DNA of 64,000 nt, from assembly GCA_035771165.1 (NCBI GenBank), contig JAWNZC010000322.1:5672001-5736000 (forward strand). The letters are read 5' to 3'. The notes beneath the pieces were generated by a model. That model worked only from the letters and a program-made list of their open reading frames with translations. It did no database searches and had not been told where the DNA came from. The position numbers and the translations under genes are program-made. The stretch comes from Paragorgia papillata. Taxonomy: Eukaryota; Cnidaria; Anthozoa; Scleralcyonacea; Coralliidae. Shown one piece after another: positions 40,794 through 51,459 of the stretch; within the stretch, counting starts at the first letter, position 1; each line of letters begins with the position of its first letter.

Positions 40794-42049
40794 ATAGCGA
40801 GATGGAAGCTTCTACTGCAGGACAAAAAAATGCATTTTATGGTATTAATAACAACGTATTAACAGCAAGCGTTTTTCAATCCCGTTGTGTTTAGACGGCC
40901 AAGTTAAGCGCGATTAACTGATCGTGCTCAGTTTAATCCACCTCCCTGGGGTGGTGCAAACTAATCGCGATTAATTTACGCCGATCTGTTTACACGGACA
41001 TTTTAAGCCCGCTTAAAGTCAGATGTGGCTCAGATCCCGCTTAAATTTTGACCGTGTAAACAGGCCTTTAGTCTTCATTTGCACCTGCTAAAGTGCAGCT
41101 GCCTCCCACCAGTCTTTGTATATCAATGATTGTGTTATATATCCCGTACCAGTGCCATAGCGCCGAAGGCGCGAGAACCCTCTAGGGGGTCTGGGGGCCT
41201 GCCCCTCCCCCCCGAAAATTTTTTATTTTCTCACTCTCTGAAACGCGATTTCCTGCATTTTGAGGTCAGTTTTACAACAAAATATTATGATCATAAACAA
41301 CAAGCTGCTAACTAGCAGCAGAAAACTCGTGCTTCGAATTTTTAGGGGTCTCAGCCCCTTGCTTCGAGCGAATAGGGGGTGCAGCCCCCGCTCCACCTAT
41401 TTCCTATGCCCATGTTTCATACCAAAATGGCAGCGTTGTGGCAGTGCACAGCCAGACAGAGTTTTTAAAACCAGGATATGCATAACAGTGAATATACAGC
41501 CAGTCTAGTCTGTAAGAGTTACATTGCGCAGTATATAACGCTGCATGCATGATTGCATATTTTAGCGCCGCGGTCTAAATGTCTAATTGCACTGAATCAA
41601 AAATAAAGAACTCACTTTTTGTAATTTTTCATTGGCTAGGTCAAAGTAACATCCGTTCCGGTGAGTCCCAAACACTAAGCCATTGAGAGTCGGTGAAAAA
41701 AGTCGGTCCCGAATTGTCAATCCGACTACCTTTTCGGTCCGTCTTGACCGTCCGCCCCGGTGTGATGGTTTTGGGAACTTGATCATGAGGAAATGAGTTT
41801 AAGGAGAGATGGTCGTTAAACTTATCAAATAGACTGATCCAGAGTATCCAACCATTCCAATTTCCTCGGGTATTTATCCGATTTTGCTTCAAAATCCCGA
41901 ATCCCGACGCGACCTCGATCGCGATAATGAAGAAAAATCCTGATTTTATAGATCTGGTCTGCAATCAGGATTTTTAGCTCAAGCAATTTGCATGCTACAA
42001 ATAAATGAATTATGGACATTATAACTAGTTTTAAATGAACATTACCTTT

Positions 42050-44484
42050 TGGTTGCTGCGCAATTCACCGCCACCTTAACCTGTTAAAAAGTTCAACCGA
42101 TGAAGATAGTTTTGGTTGCTCCGGTTTTTGCAATCTTAACACTCTAGTTAAATTCTCTTTACTGCAACATGACCATACAGTGTTACAATAAGAAAATATA
42201 GGCTTTATAATAGAATCATAGTACAAGACTCTCTGTTTGATAGGCAAACAAAGTTTGATTCTATTAAGAATGCCAATGCGCTGCGCAAGCTTTTTACATA
42301 TTTTATCAACATGAGCCTGAAAACTCAAGTTCTGGTCAATTTCAAGACCTAAAAGACCAGCACTGGAAATTTGTTGATAGTTCATACCAAGCGCTATCTG
42401 GTTGTCACTATTTGATTCCATCTTAGCCAGGAGGCGTTTTCCTGTTATTAACAAGGCCTTGGTCTTACTCTCGTTCAATGGTAATTTATTAGCTGCTGCC
42501 CAATTTTCAACGCTGATCATAGACTCGCGTAAAGACTCTGTCAATAACTGCGTGTCGGTGTAAACAGCCGAAGTGGTAAGGGTTGTATCATCTGCAAAAA
42601 GATCAACTTGTGCTTTATTAACGTGTAATGGTAAATCGTTAATGAAAATAACGAAGAACAAAGGTCCCAAGATTGAACCTTGTGGAATTCCATGATTAAT
42701 ACTTCGCATTTCAGACTGTACTCCAGCAACTTGTACACATTGTAATCGCCCTTCCAAGTAAGACTTTATCCAGAAATAGAATATTGATCTAGTCCATAAA
42801 TCTCCAGTTTAGACAATAGCAAAGTGTGGTCAACCATATCAAAAGCTTTACGATAATCAACAAATACCATACCACTGACCCTGTCATTTTCCAACTCTAA
42901 CAGAAGTTGGTCAATTATTTTGATCAATGCTGTTTCAGTACTATGATGGCAGGGGCGGCGGGGAGCGTAAATTTTTTGGTATTAGTTGTGGTATATAACG
43001 TAGGGGGGTCTGGTATCCACCCCCAGAAAATTTTGAAATCTAGAGGCTCTGAAATGCTATTTCCAGCATTCTACAGAAGATATTCTTTGAAAAAATCAAG
43101 CGAGATGAAGATCTAAATGCTAAGCATTTTACGCAGTTCGATGACTTAGTTTTTAAGTTTACACTTTACAGTTGTGACTCGATAGTAAAGAAAAAAGTTT
43201 TGAAACATCCCTGCAGCGATGGCCACACGCCTCGCCACCGCAACGCCATCTTAGCGATACTGATGCGCTGCACGTGTGAGTACAGTAGCTTGCGTGATGC
43301 GCCGACAATACATATGATCAGCGCAACGTCTGCCTGCTTTTGCGAACGCCAGGCGGCCAAGGTATTAGAATCGCAAAACTAATACCTTGTAGGATTGCGT
43401 TGTTAGATATACAAATATTCGCATCGTTCTTACCTTTGAAGGAGGGCTTATGCCTTTTTTTTGTTAAATATGGATTCAAGAAGGTTTTCCTTTCGTCAGA
43501 TAAATTCTAGTCACCATATCAAAGCTTCAAAATTGTTATAAATAATTGGTCTTTGTTTCCATATTATTGAAGTGTTGAACGGCTCCAGTGATGGGAGCTT
43601 TTCCTTGAGAAATAGGCGATACAGCCGATACTACATGGATGATTTATATATTGAGATGTTATATATTGTTAATGTAATGAAGTAAAAATAATTGCAGGCT
43701 TCTCGCTGCGAAATAAAAGCAGTTTTAAATCGAAATTGTAAAGCGTCTGACTTTAAAATATAAATATTGTACCACCTGTGGTGAAATTTAACACCGAAAA
43801 TCCGCGTTTCTTGTCAAGCCAAGGTATTAGTTTTGAGATTCTAATACCTTGAGGTCTAAGCCTTTCAAACACTTGTCGCTAAAGTCGCTAAGGTTGTTGC
43901 GCGCATCAGCGAGGACGGTACGGTACTGCGGAATTGAAATCAAACAATCAAAAACAAAGTGTTGTTTTCTTCCATCCGTCTCTGTTCTTGGAATAATTAT
44001 ATTATTTTACAATTCATTTCAATCCGGAGAAAAAAAGGCATTAGACTAATACCTTTAATACCTTAGCGCGCCGCCCCTGTATGATGGTGACGAAAACCTG
44101 ATTGTCTGGAATATATCAACTTGTGTTGATTCAGGTAGGAGTACAGATGTTTGTGTACATGCTTTTCGATAAGTTTAGATAAAACCGGCAGTACTGATAT
44201 TGGGCGGTAATTTGTTACATCTTACGATCTCCAGCTTTAAAAAGTGGTGTAACTTTTGCTGTCTTCCATCGACTTGGAAAAACGGTAAAAAATAGAAAAA
44301 TAGTGCATAACCCGTTGACAAACATTGGTAAACGATAACTCAAAACTTTGTCAACTACTGATCCCATTTCTGCCCTACAAGTCGAATTGCATGCTTGAAT
44401 TCTACAATTTTTATCTCCAAACAGTTGACACCAGGGGCGGATACCGGGCCACAGATTTATAAAAAGAACATTCCAATCTTGCAC
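42050..44484 (-). pseudogene. LINE reverse transcriptase, interrupted by a hAT element
   Basis: Minus-strand reading from 44484 gives FPSRWKTAKVTPLFKAGDRK, then TNYRPISVLPVLSKLIEKH and YSRQSGFRHHH up to the insertion at 44079-42950. It resumes with STETALIKIIDQLLLELEN, VDYRKAFDMVDHTLLLSKL, a frameshift near 42770, GIPQGSILGPLFFVIFIND, LFADDTTLTTSAV and KLPLNESKTKALLITGKRL. These are RT blocks in the right order, including the catalytic F-A-D-D. The copy lacks its endonuclease and its last 100 or so residues and is inactive. It belongs to the CR1/Jockey-like group on motif wording; clade is tentative. Confidence 0.85.
42950..44079. mobile_element. 1,130-bp hAT-like element inside the LINE, perfect 8-bp target duplication
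   Basis: TATGATGG is duplicated at 42942-42949 and 44080-44087. The ends CAGGGGCGGCG and CGCCGCCCCTG are perfect inverted repeats. The duplicated target belongs to the LINE reading frame, so removing one copy restores continuity between the two RT parts. The module GGGGGGTCTGG and 'gaggctctgaaatgctattt' lies near 43005. Internal inverted stretches with AAGGTATTAG and 'ctaataccttg' occur near 43358-43385 and 43822-43855. No transposase is present. Confidence 0.9.
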
Positions 44485-45474
44485 TTACGGTTTCTTTCTG
44501 CTTGCATTCTGGGCTTCTGCCTGGACAAAGTAAATGGTATGATGTGTTGACTTATATATCGGCTTATGTAATCCAGTTAAGCAAACAAACTAGCGCTTAC
44601 TGTAAAAAATATTAACAAAATATAGTTGTTTATTTATATATTTAGCTTCGCTTCTTACAATTACATAAGAAAAAAAAAGAAGCAGGGACACACAACAGCT
44701 GTTAAACACTAATTACAGTGGCCCTTATTAGTTGACAATCTACATATAAATGCATGTATATAGTTCATATATATTAACTCAGAAATATATATGCATACAA
44801 ACATCATAGTTTCAAGAATGGATATGTGATTGAGCCACATTGCTCTAATAAACAAATACTCAATTAAATTTTTGCTAATTTATGCTACTATAATTTAGCA
44901 TAGCACGAAACAAAAGTGATGGGTGACTGCCTACACGAGACCGAGGCCAGTAATTACCGAATCAGGTCATATTAGGAAATAAAGCAACCAGACTATATGT
45001 TCGCTTTTAGGGTAATTACTCTCAACACTGCAGGCTCCAAAGTGGTGATATATAATACACAAAAATGCGTTTAAATGCCGTAATTATTTAACCTGTCTGG
45101 TCTTCCAGAAAGTTTTAGTTTTAGTTTCATATAAAATCTTGAAAAATTGTCACTTGAACGAAGACTGCATGGTTTCTGTTTACAAAACCCAGTCACTTTA
45201 ATTTCGAGTTCGCTATTTTGACATTTTGTTTTTATAGTTAAAATACGCACTGTGCACTTCTCCCATTGACCCGCTTGACCCGCCGTGAGATAGGGCTAGA
45301 GTTATAAAAACGGAAATGAAATGTCAACACTTTGATACAAAACAATTTGATACAAGATACAATAAAAGTGAAGGTTCGAGGTCATTGCCGCATTCTAATC
45401 CAAGGTGTTCAGCGAGGCTTGATTTGTTTTACAACCTGATCGCAAATTGACGTTTGCTTGCGTTTTTAAGGGTC
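44485..45474. other. upstream region of the gene starting at 45475
   Basis: AT-rich, with no bounded mobile element recognised. 'gtgagatagggctagagtt' near 45284 and nearby sequence may be promoter, but I see no TATA box at a fixed distance. Confidence 0.4.
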
Positions 45475-45556
45475 ATGGGAGTTAAATATGGTGCTTTTGT
45501 TGTCTACGTTCTCGCTTTGTTCCATGGTGGTGACCTTCAAGCAACGAGAAAAACAA
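45475..45556 (+). CDS. first coding exon with signal peptide (gene continues to the right)
   Basis: ATG at 45475 opens 27 codons: MGVKYGAFVVYVLALFHG followed by GDLQATRKT, ending at a strong donor CAA|GTAAGA with one base left over. The hydrophobic stretch followed by a small-residue region and a charged tail fits a cleavable signal peptide. A secreted or membrane protein is inferred. It could be a paralogue of the large gene to the left (same strand, same phase-1 style), but no sequence links them. Function is unknown. Confidence 0.6.
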
Positions 45557-45879
45557 GTAAGATTTCATTTACGAAGCTCTTGAATTGTAATATAACTGAA
45601 GGACAGAAGGAGTATTCATTCTTATATTATTACAGTTAAAACGCAGTTAACTTAAATCTTCTGTTATGCGCCATTACTCGCGGCGACCGTTGATGCACAA
45701 TTTACTAATACTTGTTTATGTATAAGACTCAGCAGTGTTTACTGTTTACACTTAATAGAGAAGTTGAACTGAACAAAAAAATGATCGGTATTTAGTATAC
45801 ATGATGTGCAGAAGACAAAATTTCAAACAAGAGAATGGTTTGAAAGTTTGCCTTGACGTTTCATGTGCGTTGTTAACAG

Positions 45880-45951
45880 TTATGTCTATTTTCCATGACC
45901 AGGCATGTTTATCTGCATTCAATATTGAGTTAATCGCCTTCCATCGCTCAG
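45880..45951 (+). CDS. possible second exon of the signal-peptide gene
   Basis: The acceptor is GTTGTTAACAG and the donor is CTCAG|GTAAGTG, a perfect consensus. In the phase left by the previous exon it is open for 23 codons (IMSIFHDQACLSAFNIELIA) and leaves one base. It is short, so support is only the splice signals and phase. Confidence 0.4.
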
Positions 45952-46661
45952 GTAAGTGAACAAATATAGTGATGATGAAACTGAAACACGAAACATTTTG
46001 TCTGACATTCTGCGTCGGTTGCCAAATTGGCGATATATACTGTCATCTAAAATAATATCGAAAACTAATTACGTTCCTTATTATGACGAGGAATGAAAAA
46101 CTACAAAATGTAGTGGCCGTCCATACTTCATACTAGTCTAATGACAAAATATATTGCTGGTGTGCACGTTACGTCATTGTTGCTTTGACAAAAGTTTTTC
46201 ATCATCTGCAATTAGCGTTTTCGTATTGTTTCAAGCACTGTGTTTCAAGTAATGAGCTGATTGTTCTCGATTCCTTTGAGAACAGTAAACAATAGGAAAA
46301 CGCTCGGAAACGTTACCGTGTACACATAGTCTGAGATCGGTGGGAGTCAAGCGTAGGAGCGTAATCTTGTGAGAAATATAAGTATAAATTACGTCAAAGC
46401 CTTATTCAATTTGAATGCATGCGAACACTTGAATTTGAACTGAGATCAATCTAAACGAGTGATCGATTTAAACGAGTGCGCGAGAACGCTTTTTAAAGCA
46501 AATCTGGATCAATCTTAGTGTGAATGGCTCCTATTTGTGAATCACGCGAGAAGTGTTCACAAAAATCTATCTATATAAATCTGCGACGTTTCCTTCTTAC
46601 CAGTAAGCTCGCAGTGCTCGGAACGCCGATTGTGATTGGTCAATGAAACTAAAAAGTCGCA

Positions 46662-46827
46662 ATGGTCGCAGCCAATCAATCCCTGTGGCGAGAAGCGCGT
46701 ACTTCACATTGTTTACTTCGTTGTTCACCGGTATCTTCCTTAAACGACAGCGTTAAACTGCTACACCAGTTTGGATACTCTGCACCTCTGCTTTATTGGA
46801 ACACATTTAAATCAACATATGGAAAAG
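46662..46827 (+). CDS. possible first exon of another transcript
   Basis: ATG at 46662 opens 55 codons to a good donor GAAAAG|GTAAGC. The sequence just before and at the start carries GATTGGTCAATG and CAGCCAATCAAT, paired CCAAT-type boxes as seen in animal promoters. The peptide (VAANQSLWREARTSHCLLR) matches nothing I know, and no following exon was found. This could equally be promoter plus untranslated exon. Confidence 0.2.
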
Positions 46828-46881
46828 GTAAGCCTGACTTTTGCGTTGTTCTAAAGTATAGCATTGGTCAATTTCCAGTGT

Positions 46882-47250
46882 CCAGACTGTAAAGTTTTTT
46901 TTCTGCGCGGGGAACGTTAAATAATAATACAATTTCTGCGCGGGCGGCGGGGTATATATACGCACGGGTCGTCAGGCACGTCCATCTAAGGGGCCCCAGA
47001 AGCATGTGACCCGTAATTTTTTGAATTCTATTGTCTTACTTGGAGATGGGATTTCCGGCATTCTGAGAGCATTTTGAGTGAAATCTGGACTAAACTATGT
47101 GTATTAACAGCATATCTTGTCAAAATTGTTAATTTCTCAGTATAAATCGCGGATTGAGTGACCGCACTAAATTTTGCGCGGGCGGATTTTAATCACGAAC
47201 AAATTGCGCGGGGAACGCGTTCCCCGCGCGGACCAAATATTACAGTCTGG
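46882..47250. mobile_element. 369-bp hAT-like MITE with perfect 8-bp target duplication
   Basis: TCCAGTGT is duplicated at 46874-46881 and 47251-47258. The ends CCAGACTGTAA and TTACAGTCTGG are perfect inverted repeats, followed by CGCGGGGAACG-type sequence near both ends. The interior carries GGGGCCCCAGAAGC and 'ggagatgggatttccggcat', a diverged form of the module found in the CAGGGGC elements. Confidence 0.85.
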
Positions 47251-47258
47251 TCCAGTGT

Positions 47259-48523
47259 ATGATTCGTTCATAAGTGAGTTGTAGTCTCGATTAAACACCG
47301 GTGCTAGTGTATAAACTAGTATCTCTTTCCTTTTGGAATGGTGACGATTTAAACAAAGAATGGCATCCTATATTTAAACTGCACTAGTGAAATTCAGAAA
47401 TTGTGTTATTATATATAAGACGATTATATAAGACGGTCATAAAAAGATAGTTCTATGTGTCTCATGTTGAATGAGCGTCGGATCTTAAATGTTTGCCAAC
47501 GGGAAAAGTCGGAAAAAAACTTATATAAATTAGTTAATTTATCTCAACATTTCTGATAAATTACACGTTTAACCGTAGTGGCTTGATAGAATAAAGTTGT
47601 CAAAAACCACGGGCGGCTCTGGTTTGAAAGTATGGCAAATCACTATCAGTTCATTTATCGTAACTTTCGAACAACATATATTTTCGCAAGGCCAAGGTGG
47701 TTCCGTCAGTTTACACTTCAGAGAATATCAATAATACAGAATATTAATTATCCTGTACCATGAGATTTTAATAGTCTGATGAGTTATGTATTGTAGTTTA
47801 TAGTCTGGCTTCCCGATAATGTCAGACGATTTTACTCGTTAATTAATGACAAAACCCTACATGGAAAAGGGTTAACTCTTGTACAGGCTTTTCACTCGGA
47901 AGTGGGGAGATCTGATGATATTACAGTAGAGACAGAAAGTCTTGTGAAATGGTTTTTAAAGGATGCATTGGCGGTCATTGGAATTTATGCCAAAGGCACA
48001 CGTCGGAATGCGCCAATCAGTTAATTTATCTCTAGTCTCAATCTTTCAAAAAAAAAACCTAAATGTGTGGTCCGATCTTAGGCTGCGTAACAAAGTACAA
48101 AACAAGGATTTCAAGAGTACTAGTGACAACCGCGCTCCTCCTGAAACGCCAGCTCTGCTGGCTACATTTAATATGCACCTACATGGTCTTCGCTGGTTAT
48201 ATAAGTTCAAATTGACCTCCTTTCAGACTTCACAAAAAGCGCCTATATTAAACTTTATGTGTGATGGTCGGCGACGAAAAAAGCATGACCAAAAAAAAAG
48301 ATATTATATTCATATTACATTTATTTTCTTTCGGAGAATATGCGATAATTTTGAACTTATTTTATTTACGCGTGCGATGGTGCGTTTTAATATAAAGTTT
48401 ATATAAATCGGCATAGGGTAAAACATGGACTGGACTATTGGACTATTTTTTTTTGTCTCATTTTTCATCTCCATTTTTTGGGTGAAAACTCTACATTGTT
48501 ATTATAGGCTACAGTATAGTAGA
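47259..48523. other. intron or intergenic, one TTAA-element remnant
   Basis: About 47795-47873 is a decayed copy of the TTAA miniature element (core 'gtcagacgattttactcgtt', right end GGAAAAGGGTTAA). An open stretch at 47893-48022 after a TGTACAG was considered as an exon and not accepted. Confidence 0.4.
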
Positions 48524-49403
48524 TCTAATAACAATGACCAAAACTGCAGAATTTTTATCTCTGACTTGTAACTTTACCCGCTTATATCTAAGTCTAACAG
48601 CGTGTGTCTCGCGATACTTGTATCGACTTATTTTACTACCAAGTTCAATAGCATTTAGTAGCGCAAACAGTTTTAAATTTCTGTTGAACTCTGGCTCCGC
48701 CATGTAAATTAGGTGTCGACCATCGCCGTTCGGTTGCATTGAAATCTCGGCATACGAAAGAGAAGATGTCTAAAGCCCAGAGGCTAACTAATTTTGTTAG
48801 TTAACGTAACAAAGCATATAGCAGTGATAAGAAACTAAATGATAAGTTGTATATATACGTATACATGTCAAGCTTGGCGTAATGTATCTTTTGTCAAACT
48901 CAATGCTCGGACGAACGTCTACCAAACGTTAAGAAGATCTTCTTTTAGTTTGTTATCACTACAGTAACTGCTACATAACTAATCTTGTTAGTAAACGTAT
49001 TAACAAAGCAGCCTCTAGGCTAGAGACATCTCTTTCGATTCGTATGCCGCGATTTCGCGCGCGCGCGCGGCAAAATACAACGGAACGGCGATGGTCGACA
49101 CAAATACAAATACAACAAATTTTAATTACTTCTTCCCACAAGGGGCTTTTCAAGAGCAATTACTAAATTACTACATTACTAAATTTCAAGTGGCAGAGTC
49201 GAAGGCACCTAATTTACATGGCAGAGCCAGAGTTCAACAGAACTGATTTAAAACTGTTTGCGCTACTAAATGCTATTGAATTTGGTAGTAAAATAAGTCG
49301 ATACAAGTGTCGCGAGACATACGCTGTTTGTAGACTTAGATATACGCGGATAAAGTTACAAGTCAAGAGTTAAAATTCTGCGGCTTTGGTCATTGTTATT
49401 AGA
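48524..49403. repeat. 880-bp long inverted repeat carrying a duplicated small ORF
   Basis: The left arm (48524 to about 48800) and right arm (about 49005-49403) are inverted copies at roughly 85-90 % by eye. They share TCTAATAACAATGACC ends, the ORF region, 'gccatgtaaattaggtg', 'gtcgaccatcgccgtt' and 'cggcatacgaaagaga'. The right arm carries an extra run of about 100 bp with a (GC)n-like stretch at 49052-49068. No target duplication is clear. Confidence 0.75.
49218..49373 (+). CDS. 51-codon ORF, duplicated in the inverted repeat
   Basis: ATG to TAA, beginning MAEPEFNRTDLKLFALLNAI and ending YTRIKLQVKS. The left arm carries the inverted counterpart on the minus strand (ATG near 48702), where MAEPEFNRNLKLFALLNAIE is still open and runs on to 48509. 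An open frame kept in both arms suggests that a coding exon was captured before the inversion, or that one copy is a real exon. The protein is not recognised. Confidence 0.35.
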   Translation: MAEPEFNRTDLKLFALLNAIEFGSKISRYKCRETYAVCRLRYTRIKLQVKS

Positions 49404-49639
49404 CTATACCCAAAAAATTGAGCAAATGAGAAAGGAAAAATTTACGCGCGCGACGTTTGTAAAAATCAGCGGCTCCATGAAGGCATGAGCGATTTTTCCT
49501 TGCACAGTTGATACAACCTTTAGAAAATGTCGCGTGTCGCCATGGAACGATAGATATAGTAATCCAAATTGGTAACTATAGTTTTCTAGCCAATGTAAGT
49601 TTATACCGTATCTTAATTAAATTATTCAAATTATTTAAG

Positions 49640-50395
49640 AATTCGCAGCGAGAAATGTTGAAAAATTCGAGTGCTTACATCTAAATACCTTGCGTGACTG
49701 TGCCAGTCCGCTTTCAGTTTTTAATCAGTTGCCTGACCTAAGTACTTACCCTTGCGATGATGGCACCAAGGCTAAACTTTTGGAGATTGGAACTCTAGCA
49801 CAAGATTTTCCAATTGTTACCCATGTTTCCCCAACAATGTAGTGTGTGTTTGGATTAGCCACCACTAACAATACAACAGGCTGCTGTCATGTTAAAGTCA
49901 CGGACAAGGAGATACGTTGCTGTTCCAAAGACTGCAAGACTATAATTGCCAAAGCGAAGCAACGGAAATCCGGCGCCATCTGCATACATGTCCACATTCT
50001 TGTATGTCTTGGAATTGTCAATAGAAATAATCGTGGTCATGCTGGTGAACCATCTGAAGATTCAATTTCGCTATCTGACCCTAGCAGAGAAGATGTCGAT
50101 GTTTCCACCTCATCAAGAAAGGCCACTTTAGAGCTGAAAATGAAACATACTCTTCCCTATTTAATCCCTCCAGCGATTATACAAGAGGCTAGAAATGTTG
50201 AATTCTCTCCTGATGGTTGGCCACAAGTGTTCGAGCCAGTTCAAAATTATTGTGGTTTATGTAATACAGAACTTGAACCTCCAAAGCCACATCCACATAC
50301 CAGAGGGAAATCTGTCCTCATCACCAACGGATACCCATTTAAGACCATGACAATTAAGTGTTCAGCAATGCACCAAGTGTTTCCATATGAATTTG
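49640..50395 (+). pseudogene. Cys-rich protein exon with in-frame stop (HMGXB3-like region, tentative)
   Basis: One frame is open across about 250 codons except for TAG at 49840-49842. Before the stop it reads LRDCASPLSVFNQLPDLSTY and LLEIGTLAQDFPIVTHVSPT. After it, CHVKVTDKEIRCCSKDC, AICIHVHILVCLGIVN, NYCGLCNTELEPPKPHPHT, and KCSAMHQVFPYEFG before a GTTAGT donor. Paired cysteines suggest zinc binding. The wording recalls large cnidarian proteins annotated as HMG domain-containing protein 3-like, some of transposon origin; that is from memory. The stop suggests a pseudogene, unless an intron or assembly error hides it. Confidence 0.5.
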
Positions 50396-50797
50396 GTTAG
50401 TATTAAGTCTTCGGCAAACAAAAGCCTATAGAAAAAGGCAACTGTATAGTTACTGTGGATACGTAATTTATATGCACTGATCAAGTCAAAGGTGTAACAT
50501 GTCCCACACGTTTGCCCGGTGATAGCTGTTACACCTTCGAACTGATCTGTTGCAAAGAATCTTTGGCAAAGAATTTTTTTGACAAACTCTGAACACACCT
50601 TTCTCTTTCCTTCTTCGTCTAACATCTATTCGCTCTCCCTTATTAATTTTGTGATTAGGTATAAACTAACTTAGGAGTTTGAAATTAAAAACAAACTAAC
50701 CCAGAATGAAAAAAGTATAACATCATTCAAGATCTGGTAATCGTTTCTTGATAACCGGTTGAATAAAACGAAGTAATGTTTTTCAACTGTTTTTTTA

Positions 50798-51450
50798 ATG
50801 TTTTTCGACCACTGCGACTGTTGCGACTGTTGCGACTGTTGCGACCACTGTGACTGTTGCGACCACTGCGACCACTGCGACTGTTGCGACCACTGCGACC
50901 ACTGCGATCACTGCGATCACTGCGACTGTTGCGACCACTGCGACTGTTGCGACCACTGCGACTGTTGCGACCACTGCGACTGTTGCGATCACTGCGACCA
51001 CTGCGACTGTTGCGACCACTGCGCCAATGCGACCACTGCGACCACTGCGACTGTTGCGACCACTGCGCCAATGCGACCACTGCGACCACTGCGACTGTTG
51101 CGACCACTGCGCCAATGCGACCACTGCGACCACTGCGACCACTGCGACTGTTGCGACCACTGCGCCACTGCGACCACTGCGACCACTGCGACCACTGCGA
51201 TCACTGCGATCACTGCGACTGTTGCGACCACTGCGACTGTTGCGACTGTTGCGACCACTGCGACTGTTGCGACCACTGCGACCACTGCGACTGTTGCGAC
51301 CACTGCGACTGTTGCGACCACTGCGCCACTGCGACCACTGCGACCACTGCGACCACTGCGACCACTGCGACCACTGCGATCACTGCGATCACTGCGATCA
51401 CTGCGACCACTGCGACCACTGCGACCACTGCGATCACTGCGACTGTTGCA
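50798..51450. repeat. 650-bp minisatellite of 9-bp units
   Basis: Units are GCGACCACT, GCGACTGTT and GCGATCACT, with occasional GCGCCAAT or GCGCCACT interruptions that recur about every 45-60 bp and give a higher-order pattern. Because the unit is a multiple of three and lacks stops, several frames on both strands are open for 200-280 codons. They read as Cys-Asp-His, Ala-Thr, Arg-Pro-Leu, Val-Ala or Arg-Ser-Gly repeats. None has independent support as coding. Confidence 0.95.
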
Positions 51451-51459
51451 ACTTTCTAA

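Larger units (their letters stand above)
38108..41600. other. intergenic, repeat fragments
   Basis: Copy 2 of the dispersed repeat is at 40262-40435, a pure (AAAG)n tract at 40737-40793, a Harbinger-like MITE remnant at about 40885-41066 (GTTTACACGG inside, ending GTGTAAACAGGCC), and a hAT-module fragment at 41165-41275. A dispersed repeat ending in 'gagccgaaattcagactcgg' lies near 38735. I see no supportable gene. Confidence 0.45.

Noticed and set aside
41641..41964. 107-codon minus-strand ORF next to the LINE
   Set aside because: It does not continue the LINE reverse transcriptase and matches nothing recognised.
47893..48022. Possible exon after TGTACAG, open for 43 codons
   Set aside because: Only phase 0 is open, whereas the candidate exons of the nearby gene end with one base left over, and no good donor follows. 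It was left as chance.
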